Positions 20,077-30,690 of a stretch of 64,000 bases of DNA are shown piece after piece. The notes under the pieces were generated by a model that saw only the letters and a program-made list of their open reading frames with translations, was not told the DNA's origin and did no database searches. Position 1 is the first letter of the stretch. Each line of letters starts with the position of its first letter. This DNA comes from Gammaproteobacteria bacterium (GTDB taxonomy: Bacteria; Pseudomonadota; Gammaproteobacteria; Steroidobacterales; GCA-2729495), in the NCBI GenBank assembly GCA_020853135.1, contig JADYZO010000042.1, forward strand, positions 1 to 64,000. Direction: 5' to 3'. The translations under genes were made by a program, and so were the position numbers.

Positions 20077-21093
20077 ATGGCAAAAGAAATCGTCCTCACC
20101 GGCATCACGACCACCGGCACGCCGCATCTCGGCAACTACGTCGGCGCCATCCGGCCGGCCGTGGCGGCGAGCCGCCGCGACGACGTGCAGTCGGTTTACT
20201 TCCTCGCCGACCTCCACGCGCTGGTGAAGGCCCACAGGCCCGATGCCGTGCACCGCTCCAGCCTGAAGGTGGCGGCCACCTGGCTGGCGCTCGGGCTCGA
20301 TGCGGACAAGGCGCTGTTCTACCGGCAGTCCGATGTCCCGGAGATTTCCGAGCTCAACTGGATCCTGATGTCGGTCACCGCCAAGGGTCTCATGAACCGC
20401 GCCCATGCCTACAAGGCCGCGGTGCAGGCCAACGAGGAGGCCGGTTCGCCGGATCCGGACCGGGGCATCACCATGGCGCTCTTCTGTTATCCGGTGCTGA
20501 TGGCGGCGGACATCCTGCTCTTCCGCGCCAGCCGGGTGCCGGTCGGCCAGGACCAGAAGCAGCACGTGGAGATGGCCCGCGACATCGCCCAGCGCTTCAA
20601 CCACCACTACGGCGAGCACTTCGTGCTGCCCGAGGCCGACATCGGCGCGGACACGGCCATTCTCACCGGCCTCGACGGGCGCAAGATGAGCAAGAGCTAC
20701 GACAACACCATCCCGCTGTTCGTCCCGCAGAAGCAGCTGCGCAAGCTCGTGATGCGCATCAAGACCAATTCGCTGGAGCCCGGCCAGCCGAAGGATACCG
20801 AAGGCTCGACGCTCTACGACATCTATCGCGCCTTCGCGACACCGGCGGAAGCCGGGACCATGAAGCAGCGCTTCGCCGAGGGCACCGGCTGGGGCCAGCT
20901 GAAGGAGGATCTCTTCGAGTATCTCGATGCCCACCTGGCTGGCCCGCGGGCCGAGTACGAGCGGCTGATGGCGGCCCCGGGCGACGTGGAGGCGGTGTTG
21001 CGGGCGGGCGCGGCCCGGGCCAGGGCGATGGCGGCGCCGCTGCTGGCTGCCGTGCGCCAGGCGGTGGGCATCCGGCCGTTGGGCGGGCCGTAG
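20077..21093 (+). CDS. trpS: tryptophanyl-tRNA synthetase
   Basis: TrpS (338 aa) is a class I synthetase charging tRNA-Trp. The HIGH-type motif is TTGTPHLGNYVGA at about residues 10-22 and the KMSKS loop is GRKMSKSYDNTIP at about 205. LVGQDQ-like PVGQDQKQHVEMARDIA is the tryptophan/AMP-pocket segment. The ATG at 20077 follows AAGGC. It is transcribed away from pepQ and followed by 171 bp with no gene. Confidence 0.96.
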   Translation: MAKEIVLTGITTTGTPHLGNYVGAIRPAVAASRRDDVQSVYFLADLHALVKAHRPDAVHRSSLKVAATWLALGLDADKALFYRQSDVPEISELNWILMSVTAKGLMNRAHAYKAAVQANEEAGSPDPDRGITMALFCYPVLMAADILLFRASRVPVGQDQKQHVEMARDIAQRFNHHYGEHFVLPEADIGADTAILTGLDGRKMSKSYDNTIPLFVPQKQLRKLVMRIKTNSLEPGQPKDTEGSTLYDIYRAFATPAEAGTMKQRFAEGTGWGQLKEDLFEYLDAHLAGPRAEYERLMAAPGDVEAVLRAGAARARAMAAPLLAAVRQAVGIRPLGGP

Positions 21094-21226
21094 CCTGGTG
21101 GCCTGGCGGGGGTGGCCAGGCACGGACCCGGCGCCGACCTGGCCCGGCACTGGCCCGGCCTTGGCGCCGGGCAGTATTCCTGGCCCCGGCGCCCGCTGGC
21201 GCATATCTTTGAGCGCGACAAGACGC

Positions 21227-21232
21227 TATATT
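21227..21232 (+). promoter_or_regulatory. possible -10 element for the alanine-rich lipoprotein
   Basis: TATATT stands in a short AT-rich patch in an otherwise GC-rich 171-bp spacer, 33 bp before the lipoprotein ATG. No good -35 box lies at 16-18 bp. The rest of the spacer (21094-21226) shows nothing recognisable. Confidence 0.35.
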
Positions 21233-21264
21233 AAGCGGGTTTAATTTCCCTACAGGGGGCTGTT

Positions 21265-21576
21265 ATGCGGATGGTGAAGTTGCTGGCGGCGCTGGGTGCC
21301 GCCGTGTTCCTGCTGGCGGGCTGCGGTGGTGGCAAGCCGGCGGGTGAGGCCCAGATGGACAAGGCCGCCGAGTCCATGAAGCAGGCGGCTGACAAGGCTG
21401 GCGAGGCTGCCGATGCCGCCGGCCAGGCCGCCGAGGCTGCCGGCCAGGCTGCGGGCGCCGCTGCCGATGCCGCCGGCCAGGCTGCCGGTGCCGCTGCCGA
21501 TGCGGCGGGCCAGGCTGCTGGCGCTGCCGCGGATGCCGCCAAGTCTGCGGGCGAGGCTGCCAAGCCCCAGCAGTAA
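21265..21576 (+). CDS. alanine-rich repeat lipoprotein, function unknown
   Basis: A 103-residue protein with a lipoprotein signal: MRMVKLLAALGAAVFLLAGC, lipobox LAGC with Cys20. After GGG the rest is almost only Ala, Gly, Gln, Asp, Lys and Glu, predicted to be one long helix. Residues 60-92 are three exact 11-residue repeats (GQAAGAAADAA), and weaker copies precede them. Eleven-residue periodicity suits an extended amphipathic helix, as in LEA-like or Lpp-like proteins. It has its own strong terminator, so it is probably a monocistronic, well-expressed gene. Function is not known to me; an envelope or stress role is a guess. Confidence 0.85.
   Translation: MRMVKLLAALGAAVFLLAGCGGGKPAGEAQMDKAAESMKQAADKAGEAADAAGQAAEAAGQAAGAAADAAGQAAGAAADAAGQAAGAAADAAKSAGEAAKPQQ
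21442..21540 (+). repeat. three 33-bp in-frame tandem repeats
   Basis: Three consecutive 33-bp units encode identical 11-residue blocks (residues 60-70, 71-81 and 82-92 of the lipoprotein). The DNA copies differ at third positions (for example GCC/GCG/GCT for Ala), so the protein repeat has been kept while the DNA drifted. Confidence 0.85.
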
Positions 21577-21592
21577 GCGCTGCGCTCACGAA

Positions 21593-21631
21593 GGGGCCGG
21601 GATCGCGAGATCCCGGCCCCTTTGTTTTTTT
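21593..21631 (+). terminator. rho-independent terminator after the lipoprotein gene
   Basis: A perfect 12-bp stem (21593-21604 with 21609-21620, loop GCGA) is followed by TTTG and seven T. It separates the lipoprotein gene from the convergent uvrA gene. Confidence 0.95.
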
Positions 21632-21667
21632 GTGCTTCTTGGGGCCGCTCGCAGCCGATCGCGGGCA

Positions 21668-24505
<2,838 letters not shown>

Positions 24506-24627
24506 GGTGGCTGCGGGCGGCTAAACCCCTGACTATAGGCCGGCAGGGCGCCTGATCCCAAGCCCACGGCGGCGCCAATCCGGGCGCTCGGCGCGGATTC
24601 GCAGGTGTGTTTTCCCGGGATGGACCA

Positions 24628-24633
24628 TAAAAT
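24628..24633 (+). promoter_or_regulatory. possible -10 element for ssb
   Basis: TAAAAT within CATAAAATAG is the best -10-like sequence in the 204-bp uvrA/ssb spacer, 76 bp before the ssb ATG. The -35 region is not convincing. No other signal is clear in this spacer. Confidence 0.35.
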
Positions 24634-24709
24634 AGGCGGCAGGCACCGGGGCGGCCGCAATGGCACCCCGCAAAGCACATGTAAATCAATCTATTGCGAG
24701 GATCCTCCC

Positions 24710-25156
24710 ATGGCGAGAGGCGTGAACAAGGTCATCCTGATCGGCAACCTCGGGCAGGATCCGGAAACCAAGTACATGCCGAGCGGTTCGGCGGTCACCA
24801 ACCTGCGCATCGCCACCAGCGAGGTCTTCAAGGACAAGGAGACCGGCCAGTCCCAGGAGCGCACCGAGTGGCACAGCGTGGCCATGTTCGGTCGCCTGGC
24901 GGAGATCGCCGGGGAGTACCTGCGCAAGGGTTCGCAGGTCTACATCGAGGGCCGCCTGCGCACCCGCAAATGGCAGGACAAGCAGGGCCAGGACCGCTAT
25001 TCCACCGAGATCGTCGCCGACCAGATGCAGATGCTGGGCGGCAAGGGCGGCGGCATGGGTGGCGCGGATGCCGAGGGTCCGCCGCGCGAGCGCCCGGCCA
25101 CCCGGGCGCAGGCCGCCGAGCCCGCGGCCGAACTCGACGACGACATTCCCTTCTGA
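24710..25156 (+). CDS. ssb: single-stranded DNA-binding protein
   Basis: SSB (148 aa) coats single-stranded DNA as a tetramer and recruits repair and replication proteins. [20 protein letters not shown] starts the OB fold (about 1-110), which includes [21 protein letters not shown] Gly/Pro-rich linker leads to the acidic tip DDDIPF, the protein-interaction tail. The ATG at 24710 follows GAGGATCCTCCC. miaB begins 40 bp after its stop. Confidence 0.97.
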   Translation: MARGVNKVILIGNLGQDPETKYMPSGSAVTNLRIATSEVFKDKETGQSQERTEWHSVAMFGRLAEIAGEYLRKGSQVYIEGRLRTRKWQDKQGQDRYSTEIVADQMQMLGGKGGGMGGADAEGPPRERPATRAQAAEPAAELDDDIPF

Positions 25157-25196
25157 AGTACCGCAGACCACCCGGGAGACCGTTCCGGCCGCGCCC

Positions 25197-26537
25197 ATGC
25201 CAGGCAAGCTCTTCGTCAAGACGCTCGGTTGCCAGATGAACGAGTACGACAGCGCGCGCATGGCCGATGCGCTGCGCCAGAGCCATGGGCTGCTGCCGAC
25301 CACCGATCCGGCCGAAGCCGACGTGCTGTTGCTGAACACCTGCTCCATCCGCGAGAAGGCCCACGAGAAGGTGTTCTCCTGCCTCGGCGTCTGGCGCGAG
25401 CTGAAGGAGCTGCGCCCGGAGGTGGTCATCGGCGTGGGCGGCTGCGTCGCCAGCCAGGAGGGGGAGGCCGTCCTCGCGCGTGCCCCGTTCGTCGACCTGG
25501 TGTTCGGGCCGCAGACCCTGCATCGCCTGCCGGCGATGATCGACGGGCTGCGCGCACGCCGCCTGCCGCAGGTGGACGTGAGCTTCCCGGAGATCGAGAA
25601 GTTCGACCGCCTGCCCGAGCCGCGGGCCGAGGGCGCCACCGCCTTCGTCTCGGTCATGGAGGGCTGCAGCCGCCACTGCACCTACTGCGTCGTGCCCTTC
25701 ACCCGCGGCCACGAGATCAGCCGGCCGGCCGGCGACGTGCTGCGCGAGGTGTCCGCCCTGGCCTCCCAGGGCGTGCTCGAGGTGACGTTGCTGGGGCAGA
25801 ACGTCAATGCCTACCGGGGGGTCGATGCCGCTGGCCGCAAGGCGGACCTGGCCGCGCTGCTGGGGCATGTGGCCGCGCTGGAGGGCATCGGGCGCATCCG
25901 GTTCACGACCTCGCATCCGCTGAACTTCGGCGAGCGGCTGCTGCAGGCCTACGCGCAGCTGCCCAAGCTCGCGAGCTTCCTGCACCTGCCGGTGCAGAGC
26001 GGCTCGGACCGCATCCTCGCGCAGATGCGCCGCGGCTACACCGCTGCGCAGTACCGCGAGAAGATCAGCGCGCTGCGCGCGGTGCGCCCCGGCATCAGCG
26101 TGTCCAGCGACTTCATCGTCGGCTTCCCCGGCGAGACGGAGGCCGATTTTGCGGCGACGATGGACCTCATCGCCGATGTCGGCTTCGACCAGTCCTTCAG
26201 CTTCATCTACAGCCCGCGGCCCGGTACGCCCGCCGCCGAACTGCCCGACCAGGTGCCCGGGGACGTCAAGCATCGCCGGCTGGAGGTCCTCCAGGCACGC
26301 GTCAATGCGCAGGCGAGGGCGATCAGCGCCGCCATGGTGGGCAGCCGCCAGCGCGTGCTTGTGGAGAGGCCCGCGAAGAAGGATCCGCGCCAGCTGGCCG
26401 GACGCACCGAAAACAACCGTTGGGTCAACTTCGACGGTGACGCGCAGCTGCTGGGCCGCTTCGTCGACGTGACCATCACCGAGGCGCTGCCGAATTCGCT
26501 GCGGGGCCGGCTCGCTGCCGGCGCGGCGGCTGCTTGA
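25197..26537 (+). CDS. miaB: tRNA-2-methylthio-N6-dimethylallyladenosine synthase
   Basis: MiaB (446 aa) is a radical-SAM methylthiotransferase acting on i6A37 of tRNA. The N-terminal UPF0004 domain has three cluster cysteines ([32 protein letters not shown]). The radical-SAM triad is C157/C161/C164 in [17 protein letters not shown]-terminal TRAM domain follows ([11 protein letters not shown] onward). The ATG at 25197 is chosen because [14 protein letters not shown] matches the family start. Its stop overlaps the phoH start, beginning the miaB-ybeZ-ybeY-corC-lnt run. Confidence 0.96.
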   Translation: MPGKLFVKTLGCQMNEYDSARMADALRQSHGLLPTTDPAEADVLLLNTCSIREKAHEKVFSCLGVWRELKELRPEVVIGVGGCVASQEGEAVLARAPFVDLVFGPQTLHRLPAMIDGLRARRLPQVDVSFPEIEKFDRLPEPRAEGATAFVSVMEGCSRHCTYCVVPFTRGHEISRPAGDVLREVSALASQGVLEVTLLGQNVNAYRGVDAAGRKADLAALLGHVAALEGIGRIRFTTSHPLNFGERLLQAYAQLPKLASFLHLPVQSGSDRILAQMRRGYTAAQYREKISALRAVRPGISVSSDFIVGFPGETEADFAATMDLIADVGFDQSFSFIYSPRPGTPAAELPDQVPGDVKHRRLEVLQARVNAQARAISAAMVGSRQRVLVERPAKKDPRQLAGRTENNRWVNFDGDAQLLGRFVDVTITEALPNSLRGRLAAGAAAA

Positions 26538-27568
26538 GCACCGTCCTCGCCACCGAGGAGCTGCTGCTGGAACCCGCCGACAACCGGGTGCTGGCCAATC
26601 TCTGCGGGCAGCGTGACGAACACCTGCGCCAGATCGAGCAGCGGCTCGGCGTGCAGATCAGCAACCGCGGCAACCACTTCCGCATCATGGGCCCGGTGCA
26701 GACGGCGCGGATGGCCGCCGGCCTGCTGCGCGAACTCTTTGCGCTGGCGGGCAACGAGCACCTGGATCCGCAGCGCCTGCATGTCTTCCTGCAGGACGCC
26801 GCCGTGGATGAGCGGGTGGAGGCGGCCAACGGCGTTCCCGCCGCGGCCGTGGATGGCGAGGTGCTGCGCACCCGGCGCAGCCACATCCGGCCGCGCGGCC
26901 CGAACCAGCGCGCGTACATCGCCAGCATCCGCGAGAACGACCTGTGCTTCGGGATCGGCCCGGCCGGCACCGGCAAGACCTACCTCGCGGTGGCGAGCGC
27001 GGTGGAGGCCCTGGAGCAGGAGCGGGTGCGGCGCATCGTGCTGGTGCGCCCGGCGGTGGAGGCCGGCGAGCGGCTCGGCTTCCTGCCCGGGGACCTGGCC
27101 CAGAAGGTGGACCCCTACCTGCGGCCCATGTACGACGCACTCTACGAGATGCTGGGTTTCGACCGGGTGGCGCGCCTCGTGGAACGCAACGTCATCGAGG
27201 TGGCGCCGCTCGCCTACATGCGCGGGCGTTCCCTGAACGAGAGTTTCATCATCCTCGACGAGGCGCAGAACACCAGCGTCGAGCAGATGAAGATGTTCCT
27301 CACGCGCATGGGCTTCGGCTCCCGCGCGGTGGTCACCGGCGATGTCACCCAGGTGGACCTGCCGCGCCGCCAGCTGTCGGGCCTGCGCCATGTCATGCAG
27401 GTGCTGCAGGGCGTGCCGGGCGTGAGCTTCACCTTCTTTTCCCCGCGCGATGTGGTGCGTCACGCGCTGGTGCAGCGGATCGTCGAGGCCTACGAGGCAG
27501 CGGAACAGGCCGGGGCCGACCCCGGCAACGGCAGTGATGATGCCCAGAGCGGCCCGCCGGCGGCCTGA
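26534..27568 (+). CDS. ybeZ: PhoH-like ATPase (YbeZ)
   Basis: A 344-residue P-loop ATPase of the PhoH/YbeZ family, which in E. coli works with the endoribonuclease YbeY and 30S maturation. A KH-like N-terminal part ([19 protein letters not shown]) is followed by the ATPase with Walker [13 protein letters not shown] (about 138-150) and Walker [15 protein letters not shown] at 26534, overlapping the miaB stop, is the likely start because the family N-terminus begins here and no nearby ATG fits. It overlaps ybeY by 29 bp. Confidence 0.93.
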   Translation: MSTVLATEELLLEPADNRVLANLCGQRDEHLRQIEQRLGVQISNRGNHFRIMGPVQTARMAAGLLRELFALAGNEHLDPQRLHVFLQDAAVDERVEAANGVPAAAVDGEVLRTRRSHIRPRGPNQRAYIASIRENDLCFGIGPAGTGKTYLAVASAVEALEQERVRRIVLVRPAVEAGERLGFLPGDLAQKVDPYLRPMYDALYEMLGFDRVARLVERNVIEVAPLAYMRGRSLNESFIILDEAQNTSVEQMKMFLTRMGFGSRAVVTGDVTQVDLPRRQLSGLRHVMQVLQGVPGVSFTFFSPRDVVRHALVQRIVEAYEAAEQAGADPGNGSDDAQSGPPAA

Positions 27569-28076
27569 CGGCCCGCCAGCTGTCGAACTGCAGGCAGCCA
27601 CGCGCGCGGCCACCCTGCCGCGGGGTGCCGACCTCGCCGGCTGGGTGGGCGCCGCCGGCGCGCATGGCCGGGGCACGGTCACCATTCGCCTGGTCGGCTG
27701 GCGCGAGGGCAGGCGCCTTAACCAGCGCTTCCGCGGCAAGACTGCGGCCACCAACGTCCTGGCGTTCCCGGCCGCTGCCGGTCCTTCGGCCGGGGAGCTG
27801 GGCGACCTGGCCATCTGCCTGCCGCTGGTGCTGCGGGAGGCCCGCGAGCAGGGCAAGCGGCCCCTGGCCCACCTCGCCCACCTGGTCGTCCACGGGACCT
27901 TGCACCTGCTCGGCCATGACCATGACCGGCCCGCCGCAGCGCGTAAAATGGAAGGCCGGGAAGTGAGGATCCTCCGCCGGCTTGGCTTCCCCGACCCATA
28001 CCGCGCACAACCCGCGGCCAGGAATCCGGCCAGGAATCCGGCCAGGAGCCGGGCCAGCAGGCAGCAGAAAGCATGA
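27540..28076 (+). CDS. ybeY: endoribonuclease YbeY
   Basis: YbeY (178 aa) is a zinc endoribonuclease involved in 16S rRNA 3'-end maturation and ribosome quality control. The metal site [12 protein letters not shown] is at about residues 118-129, and TNVLAFP is the conserved core strand. The start lies inside the end of ybeZ at ATG 27537 or 27540. The C-terminus after the catalytic domain is an added basic tail built from a 12-bp tandem repeat (28018-28053), reading NPARNPAR. Its TGA overlaps the ATG of corC. Confidence 0.92.
   Translation: MPRAARRRPDGPPAVELQAATRAATLPRGADLAGWVGAAGAHGRGTVTIRLVGWREGRRLNQRFRGKTAATNVLAFPAAAGPSAGELGDLAICLPLVLREAREQGKRPLAHLAHLVVHGTLHLLGHDHDRPAAARKMEGREVRILRRLGFPDPYRAQPAARNPARNPARSRASRQQKA
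28018..28053 (+). repeat. 12-bp tandem repeat in the 3' end of ybeY
   Basis: Two exact copies of CCAGGAATCCGG (28018-28029, 28030-28041) are followed by one degenerate copy. They encode the NPAR-type repeats of the YbeY tail, outside the catalytic domain. Confidence 0.8.
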
Positions 28077-28936
28077 TCAACGACAGCGAACCCGCCACCG
28101 GTGACGACACGGAGGAACCCACGCTCTACGGCCGGTTGCGCCGCCTGATGACGGGCGGGCCGGCGACGCGCCAGGACATCGTCGACCTGCTGAAGGAGGG
28201 GCGCTGGAATGCGGTGCTCGACCCCGACGAGGTGGCGATGCTCCAGGGCGTGCTGGAGGTGGCCGAGACGCAGGTGCGCGACGTCATGGTGCCGCGTTCC
28301 CAGATGGTGGTGCTGGAACGCGATGCGCCGAGCGCGGAGATCCTGCACACCATCATCGAGAGCGGCCACTCGCGCTATCCGGTCATCGGCGAGGACCGCG
28401 ACGAGGTGGTCGGCGTGCTGCTCGCCAAGGACATCCTGCACTACTTCGTCGAGACGCCCGACCAGCCCTTCGACCTGCGCCGCTTCATCCGCCCGGCCAT
28501 CATCATCCCGGAGAGCAAGCGGCTCAACACGCTGCTCAAGGAATTCCGCATCAACCGCAACCACCTGGCCATCGTGGTGGACGAGTACGGCGCGACTGCG
28601 GGCCTGCTCACCATCGAGGACGTGCTCGAGGAGATCGTCGGCGAGATCGGCGACGAGTACGACGCACAGGAGGCCGAGCCGATCCAGAAGCAGGACGCCC
28701 ACCGCTTCCAGGTGCTGGCCCTCACCCGCATCGAGGACTTCAACCAGTACTTCGGCTGCGCCATCAGCGACGCGGACTACGACACCGTCGGCGGCCTGGT
28801 GATGTACGAGCTCGGCCGCTTGCCCCGCCGTGGCGAGACGGTGAGCTGCGGGGGCTTCCGCTTCAAGGTGCTGCAGGCCGACCGGCGCCGGCTGCAGATG
28901 CTCGAAGTCACCCCCGAGCCCGCCGCGGCGGGCTGA
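28073..28936 (+). CDS. corC: CorC/YbeX-type CBS-domain protein
   Basis: A 287-residue cytoplasmic protein of the CorC/YbeX family, linked in enterics to magnesium/cobalt homeostasis and ribosome function. Two CBS domains (about 70-195) are seen from [16 protein letters not shown] and [21 protein letters not shown] CorC_HlyC transporter-associated domain follows (about 205-280). There are no membrane segments. It is coupled to ybeY by ATGA and followed by lnt, the same order as in E. coli. Confidence 0.93.
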   Translation: MINDSEPATGDDTEEPTLYGRLRRLMTGGPATRQDIVDLLKEGRWNAVLDPDEVAMLQGVLEVAETQVRDVMVPRSQMVVLERDAPSAEILHTIIESGHSRYPVIGEDRDEVVGVLLAKDILHYFVETPDQPFDLRRFIRPAIIIPESKRLNTLLKEFRINRNHLAIVVDEYGATAGLLTIEDVLEEIVGEIGDEYDAQEAEPIQKQDAHRFQVLALTRIEDFNQYFGCAISDADYDTVGGLVMYELGRLPRRGETVSCGGFRFKVLQADRRRLQMLEVTPEPAAAG

Positions 28937-28980
28937 GCGGGCGCCACACCTTGCGCCTGCGCGTTTCCCGCCTGCCCCCG

Positions 28981-30453
28981 ATGGCGCGCGGCCGGCTGGT
29001 CGCGGCGCTGGCGGGCCTCGCGCTGCCGCTGGCCTTCGCGCCCTTTGGCCTGTACTGGCTGGCGCCACTGGCGCTGGTGGCGCTGTTCTCGACCTGGAAC
29101 GTGGTGCCGGCCGAGGCGGCCCGGCGTGGCGGACTCTTTGGCGTCTGCGCCTTCGGCGCCGGCACCTGGTGGCTGTATGTCAGCGTGCGGCTGGTGGGTG
29201 GCACGCCGCTGCCGGTTGCCGTGCTGCTGCTGGCCGGCCTGGTCCTGCTCATGGCCGCCTGGTACGCGGCCTGCGGCTATCTCGCGGTGCGCTGGGGCAC
29301 GCGCTCGGCGGCCCTCAATGCCTGCGTGCTCACGCCGGCGCTCTGGGTGCTGGCCGAGTGGCTGCGGGGCTGGCTGTTCACCGGCTTCCCCTGGCTCAGC
29401 ATCGGCTATGCCATGGTGGACGGGCGCCTGGCGGCCTGGGCGCCGGTCGGCGGCGTCTACGGCGTGACGCTGGCGACGGCCGTCGTGGCCGGGGCAGTCC
29501 TCACCCTGTTCCGTGGCCACCGGCGGGACCGTACCGCGGCCTCGGCGGTGCTGCTGGCGGTCACGCTGGTGACCTGGGTCCTCGCGGGACAGCCGTGGAC
29601 CAGGCCAGCCGGGGAGCCGTTGCGGGTGAGCCTGGTGCAGGGCGCCGTCCCGCAGTTGCTCAAGTGGGAGCCGGGCGAGCGCCGCGCCACCATGGAGCGC
29701 TATTTCGACATGACGGCGCCCCTCGTGGGCCAGGATCTCGTGATCTGGCCCGAGGCGGCGGTCCCCGCGCCGGATGACTGGGTGCCGGGCTACCTGCAGG
29801 CCCTGCGCGAGCTGGCCGCCGGCCTGCACGCCGAACTGCTGGTGGGCATCCTCACCCACGATGCCGGGCGCGACGAATACCGCAACTCGCTGCTGGCGCT
29901 GGGCGCGAGCCCGGGCGTGTACCACAAGCGCCACCTGGTGCCCTTCGGCGAGTTCTTCCCCGTGCCCGCCATCGTGCGCAGCTGGATGCGCATGGCCAAC
30001 ATGCCCTTCGACGACATCACCGCCGGCAGCCGCGACCAGCGCCCGCTGGTGGTCGCCGGGGTGCCCCTCGCCCCCACCATCTGCTATGAGGACGCCTACG
30101 GCGCCGAGCAGCTCGGCTTCCTGCCCGAGGCGCGCCTGCTGGTGAACGTCAGCAACGACGCCTGGTTCGGTGACACCATCGCCCCCCACCAGCACCTGCA
30201 GCTCGCGCGCATGCGTGCCCTGGAGACCGGCCGCTACCTCGTGCGCAGCACCAACACCGGCATCACCGCCATCATCGATCAGCGTGGCAAGGTCAGGGCA
30301 CGGGCGCCGCAGTTCGTGCCCTGGGTGCTGAGCGGGGAGGCGCAGCCCTACGAAGGTGCCACGCCCTACGTGCGCACCGGCAACTACCCGGTGGTGCTGC
30401 TGGCCCTGGCGGGCGTCGCCGCCACGCTGGCCGCCCGGCGCCGGCGCGCCTGA
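28981..30453 (+). CDS. lnt: apolipoprotein N-acyltransferase
   Basis: Lnt (490 aa) adds the third acyl chain to lipoproteins at the periplasmic face of the inner membrane. About six N-terminal membrane helices (about 5-195) precede a nitrilase domain with catalytic Glu258 (IWPEAAVP), Lys316 (YHKRHLVPFGEF) and Cys368 (TICYED). A last membrane helix lies near the C-terminus. I prefer ATG 28981; TTG at 28951 would add 10 residues. This window has at least three lipoproteins (17369, 21265, 33266) that would be substrates. Confidence 0.94.
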   Translation: MARGRLVAALAGLALPLAFAPFGLYWLAPLALVALFSTWNVVPAEAARRGGLFGVCAFGAGTWWLYVSVRLVGGTPLPVAVLLLAGLVLLMAAWYAACGYLAVRWGTRSAALNACVLTPALWVLAEWLRGWLFTGFPWLSIGYAMVDGRLAAWAPVGGVYGVTLATAVVAGAVLTLFRGHRRDRTAASAVLLAVTLVTWVLAGQPWTRPAGEPLRVSLVQGAVPQLLKWEPGERRATMERYFDMTAPLVGQDLVIWPEAAVPAPDDWVPGYLQALRELAAGLHAELLVGILTHDAGRDEYRNSLLALGASPGVYHKRHLVPFGEFFPVPAIVRSWMRMANMPFDDITAGSRDQRPLVVAGVPLAPTICYEDAYGAEQLGFLPEARLLVNVSNDAWFGDTIAPHQHLQLARMRALETGRYLVRSTNTGITAIIDQRGKVRARAPQFVPWVLSGEAQPYEGATPYVRTGNYPVVLLALAGVAATLAARRRRA

Positions 30454-30459
30454 GCCGGT

Positions 30460-30491
30460 CCTCGCGGCCGCCCTCGCGGCCGCCCTCGCGG
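30460..30491. repeat. 12-bp GC-rich tandem repeat after lnt
   Basis: CCTCGCGGCCGC is repeated about 2.6 times directly after the lnt stop. Each unit is close to palindromic and resembles the arms of the inverted repeat that follows, suggesting a related low-complexity or slipped origin. Confidence 0.6.
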
Positions 30492-30497
30492 TGATAG

Positions 30498-30624
30498 GCG
30501 CTGGTGGCCGCCCTTGCGGCGGCTGGCGCACCCCGCTGAACCGCCCGGAGGCGGGGGCCCCCAAACAAAGCGAATAACGAGGAGCGACTTTGGGGGCCCC
30601 CGCCGCAAGGGCGGCCACCAGCGC
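30498..30624. repeat. 127-bp element bounded by a perfect 25-bp inverted repeat
   Basis: Positions 30498-30522 are the exact reverse complement of 30600-30624. Inside lies a second perfect 16-bp inverted repeat (30550-30565 with 30589-30604), each arm of which contains the palindrome GGGGGCCCCC, and a small CCGCC/GGCGG hairpin (30541-30554). The right arms overlap by 5 bp, so the two large structures compete. There is no T-run, so it is not a standard terminator, and no reading frame fits it. It could be a MITE or REP-like repeat, or a regulatory structure in the lnt-leuS gap (30454-30690). Confidence 0.8.
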
Positions 30625-30690
30625 TTACCCGGCGCCCCGCCGGGCCCCTGGTGTATCCTTTGCCGCCTCCCGCTGCCGACGGCCAATCCC

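Noticed and set aside
20017..21204. An upstream in-frame extension of pepQ across trpS
   Set aside because: It is antisense to trpS and adds nearly 400 non-conserved residues; PepQ has a good start at 20016.
24529..24546. CTG...CAG palindrome between uvrA and ssb as a LexA box
   Set aside because: The arms are 12 bp apart instead of 10, and the flanking T and A of CTGT/ACAG are missing.
30514..30690. An N-terminal extension of leuS into the inverted-repeat element
   Set aside because: The translated extension is not LeuRS-like and would start inside a palindromic repeat; GTG 30691 fits the family.
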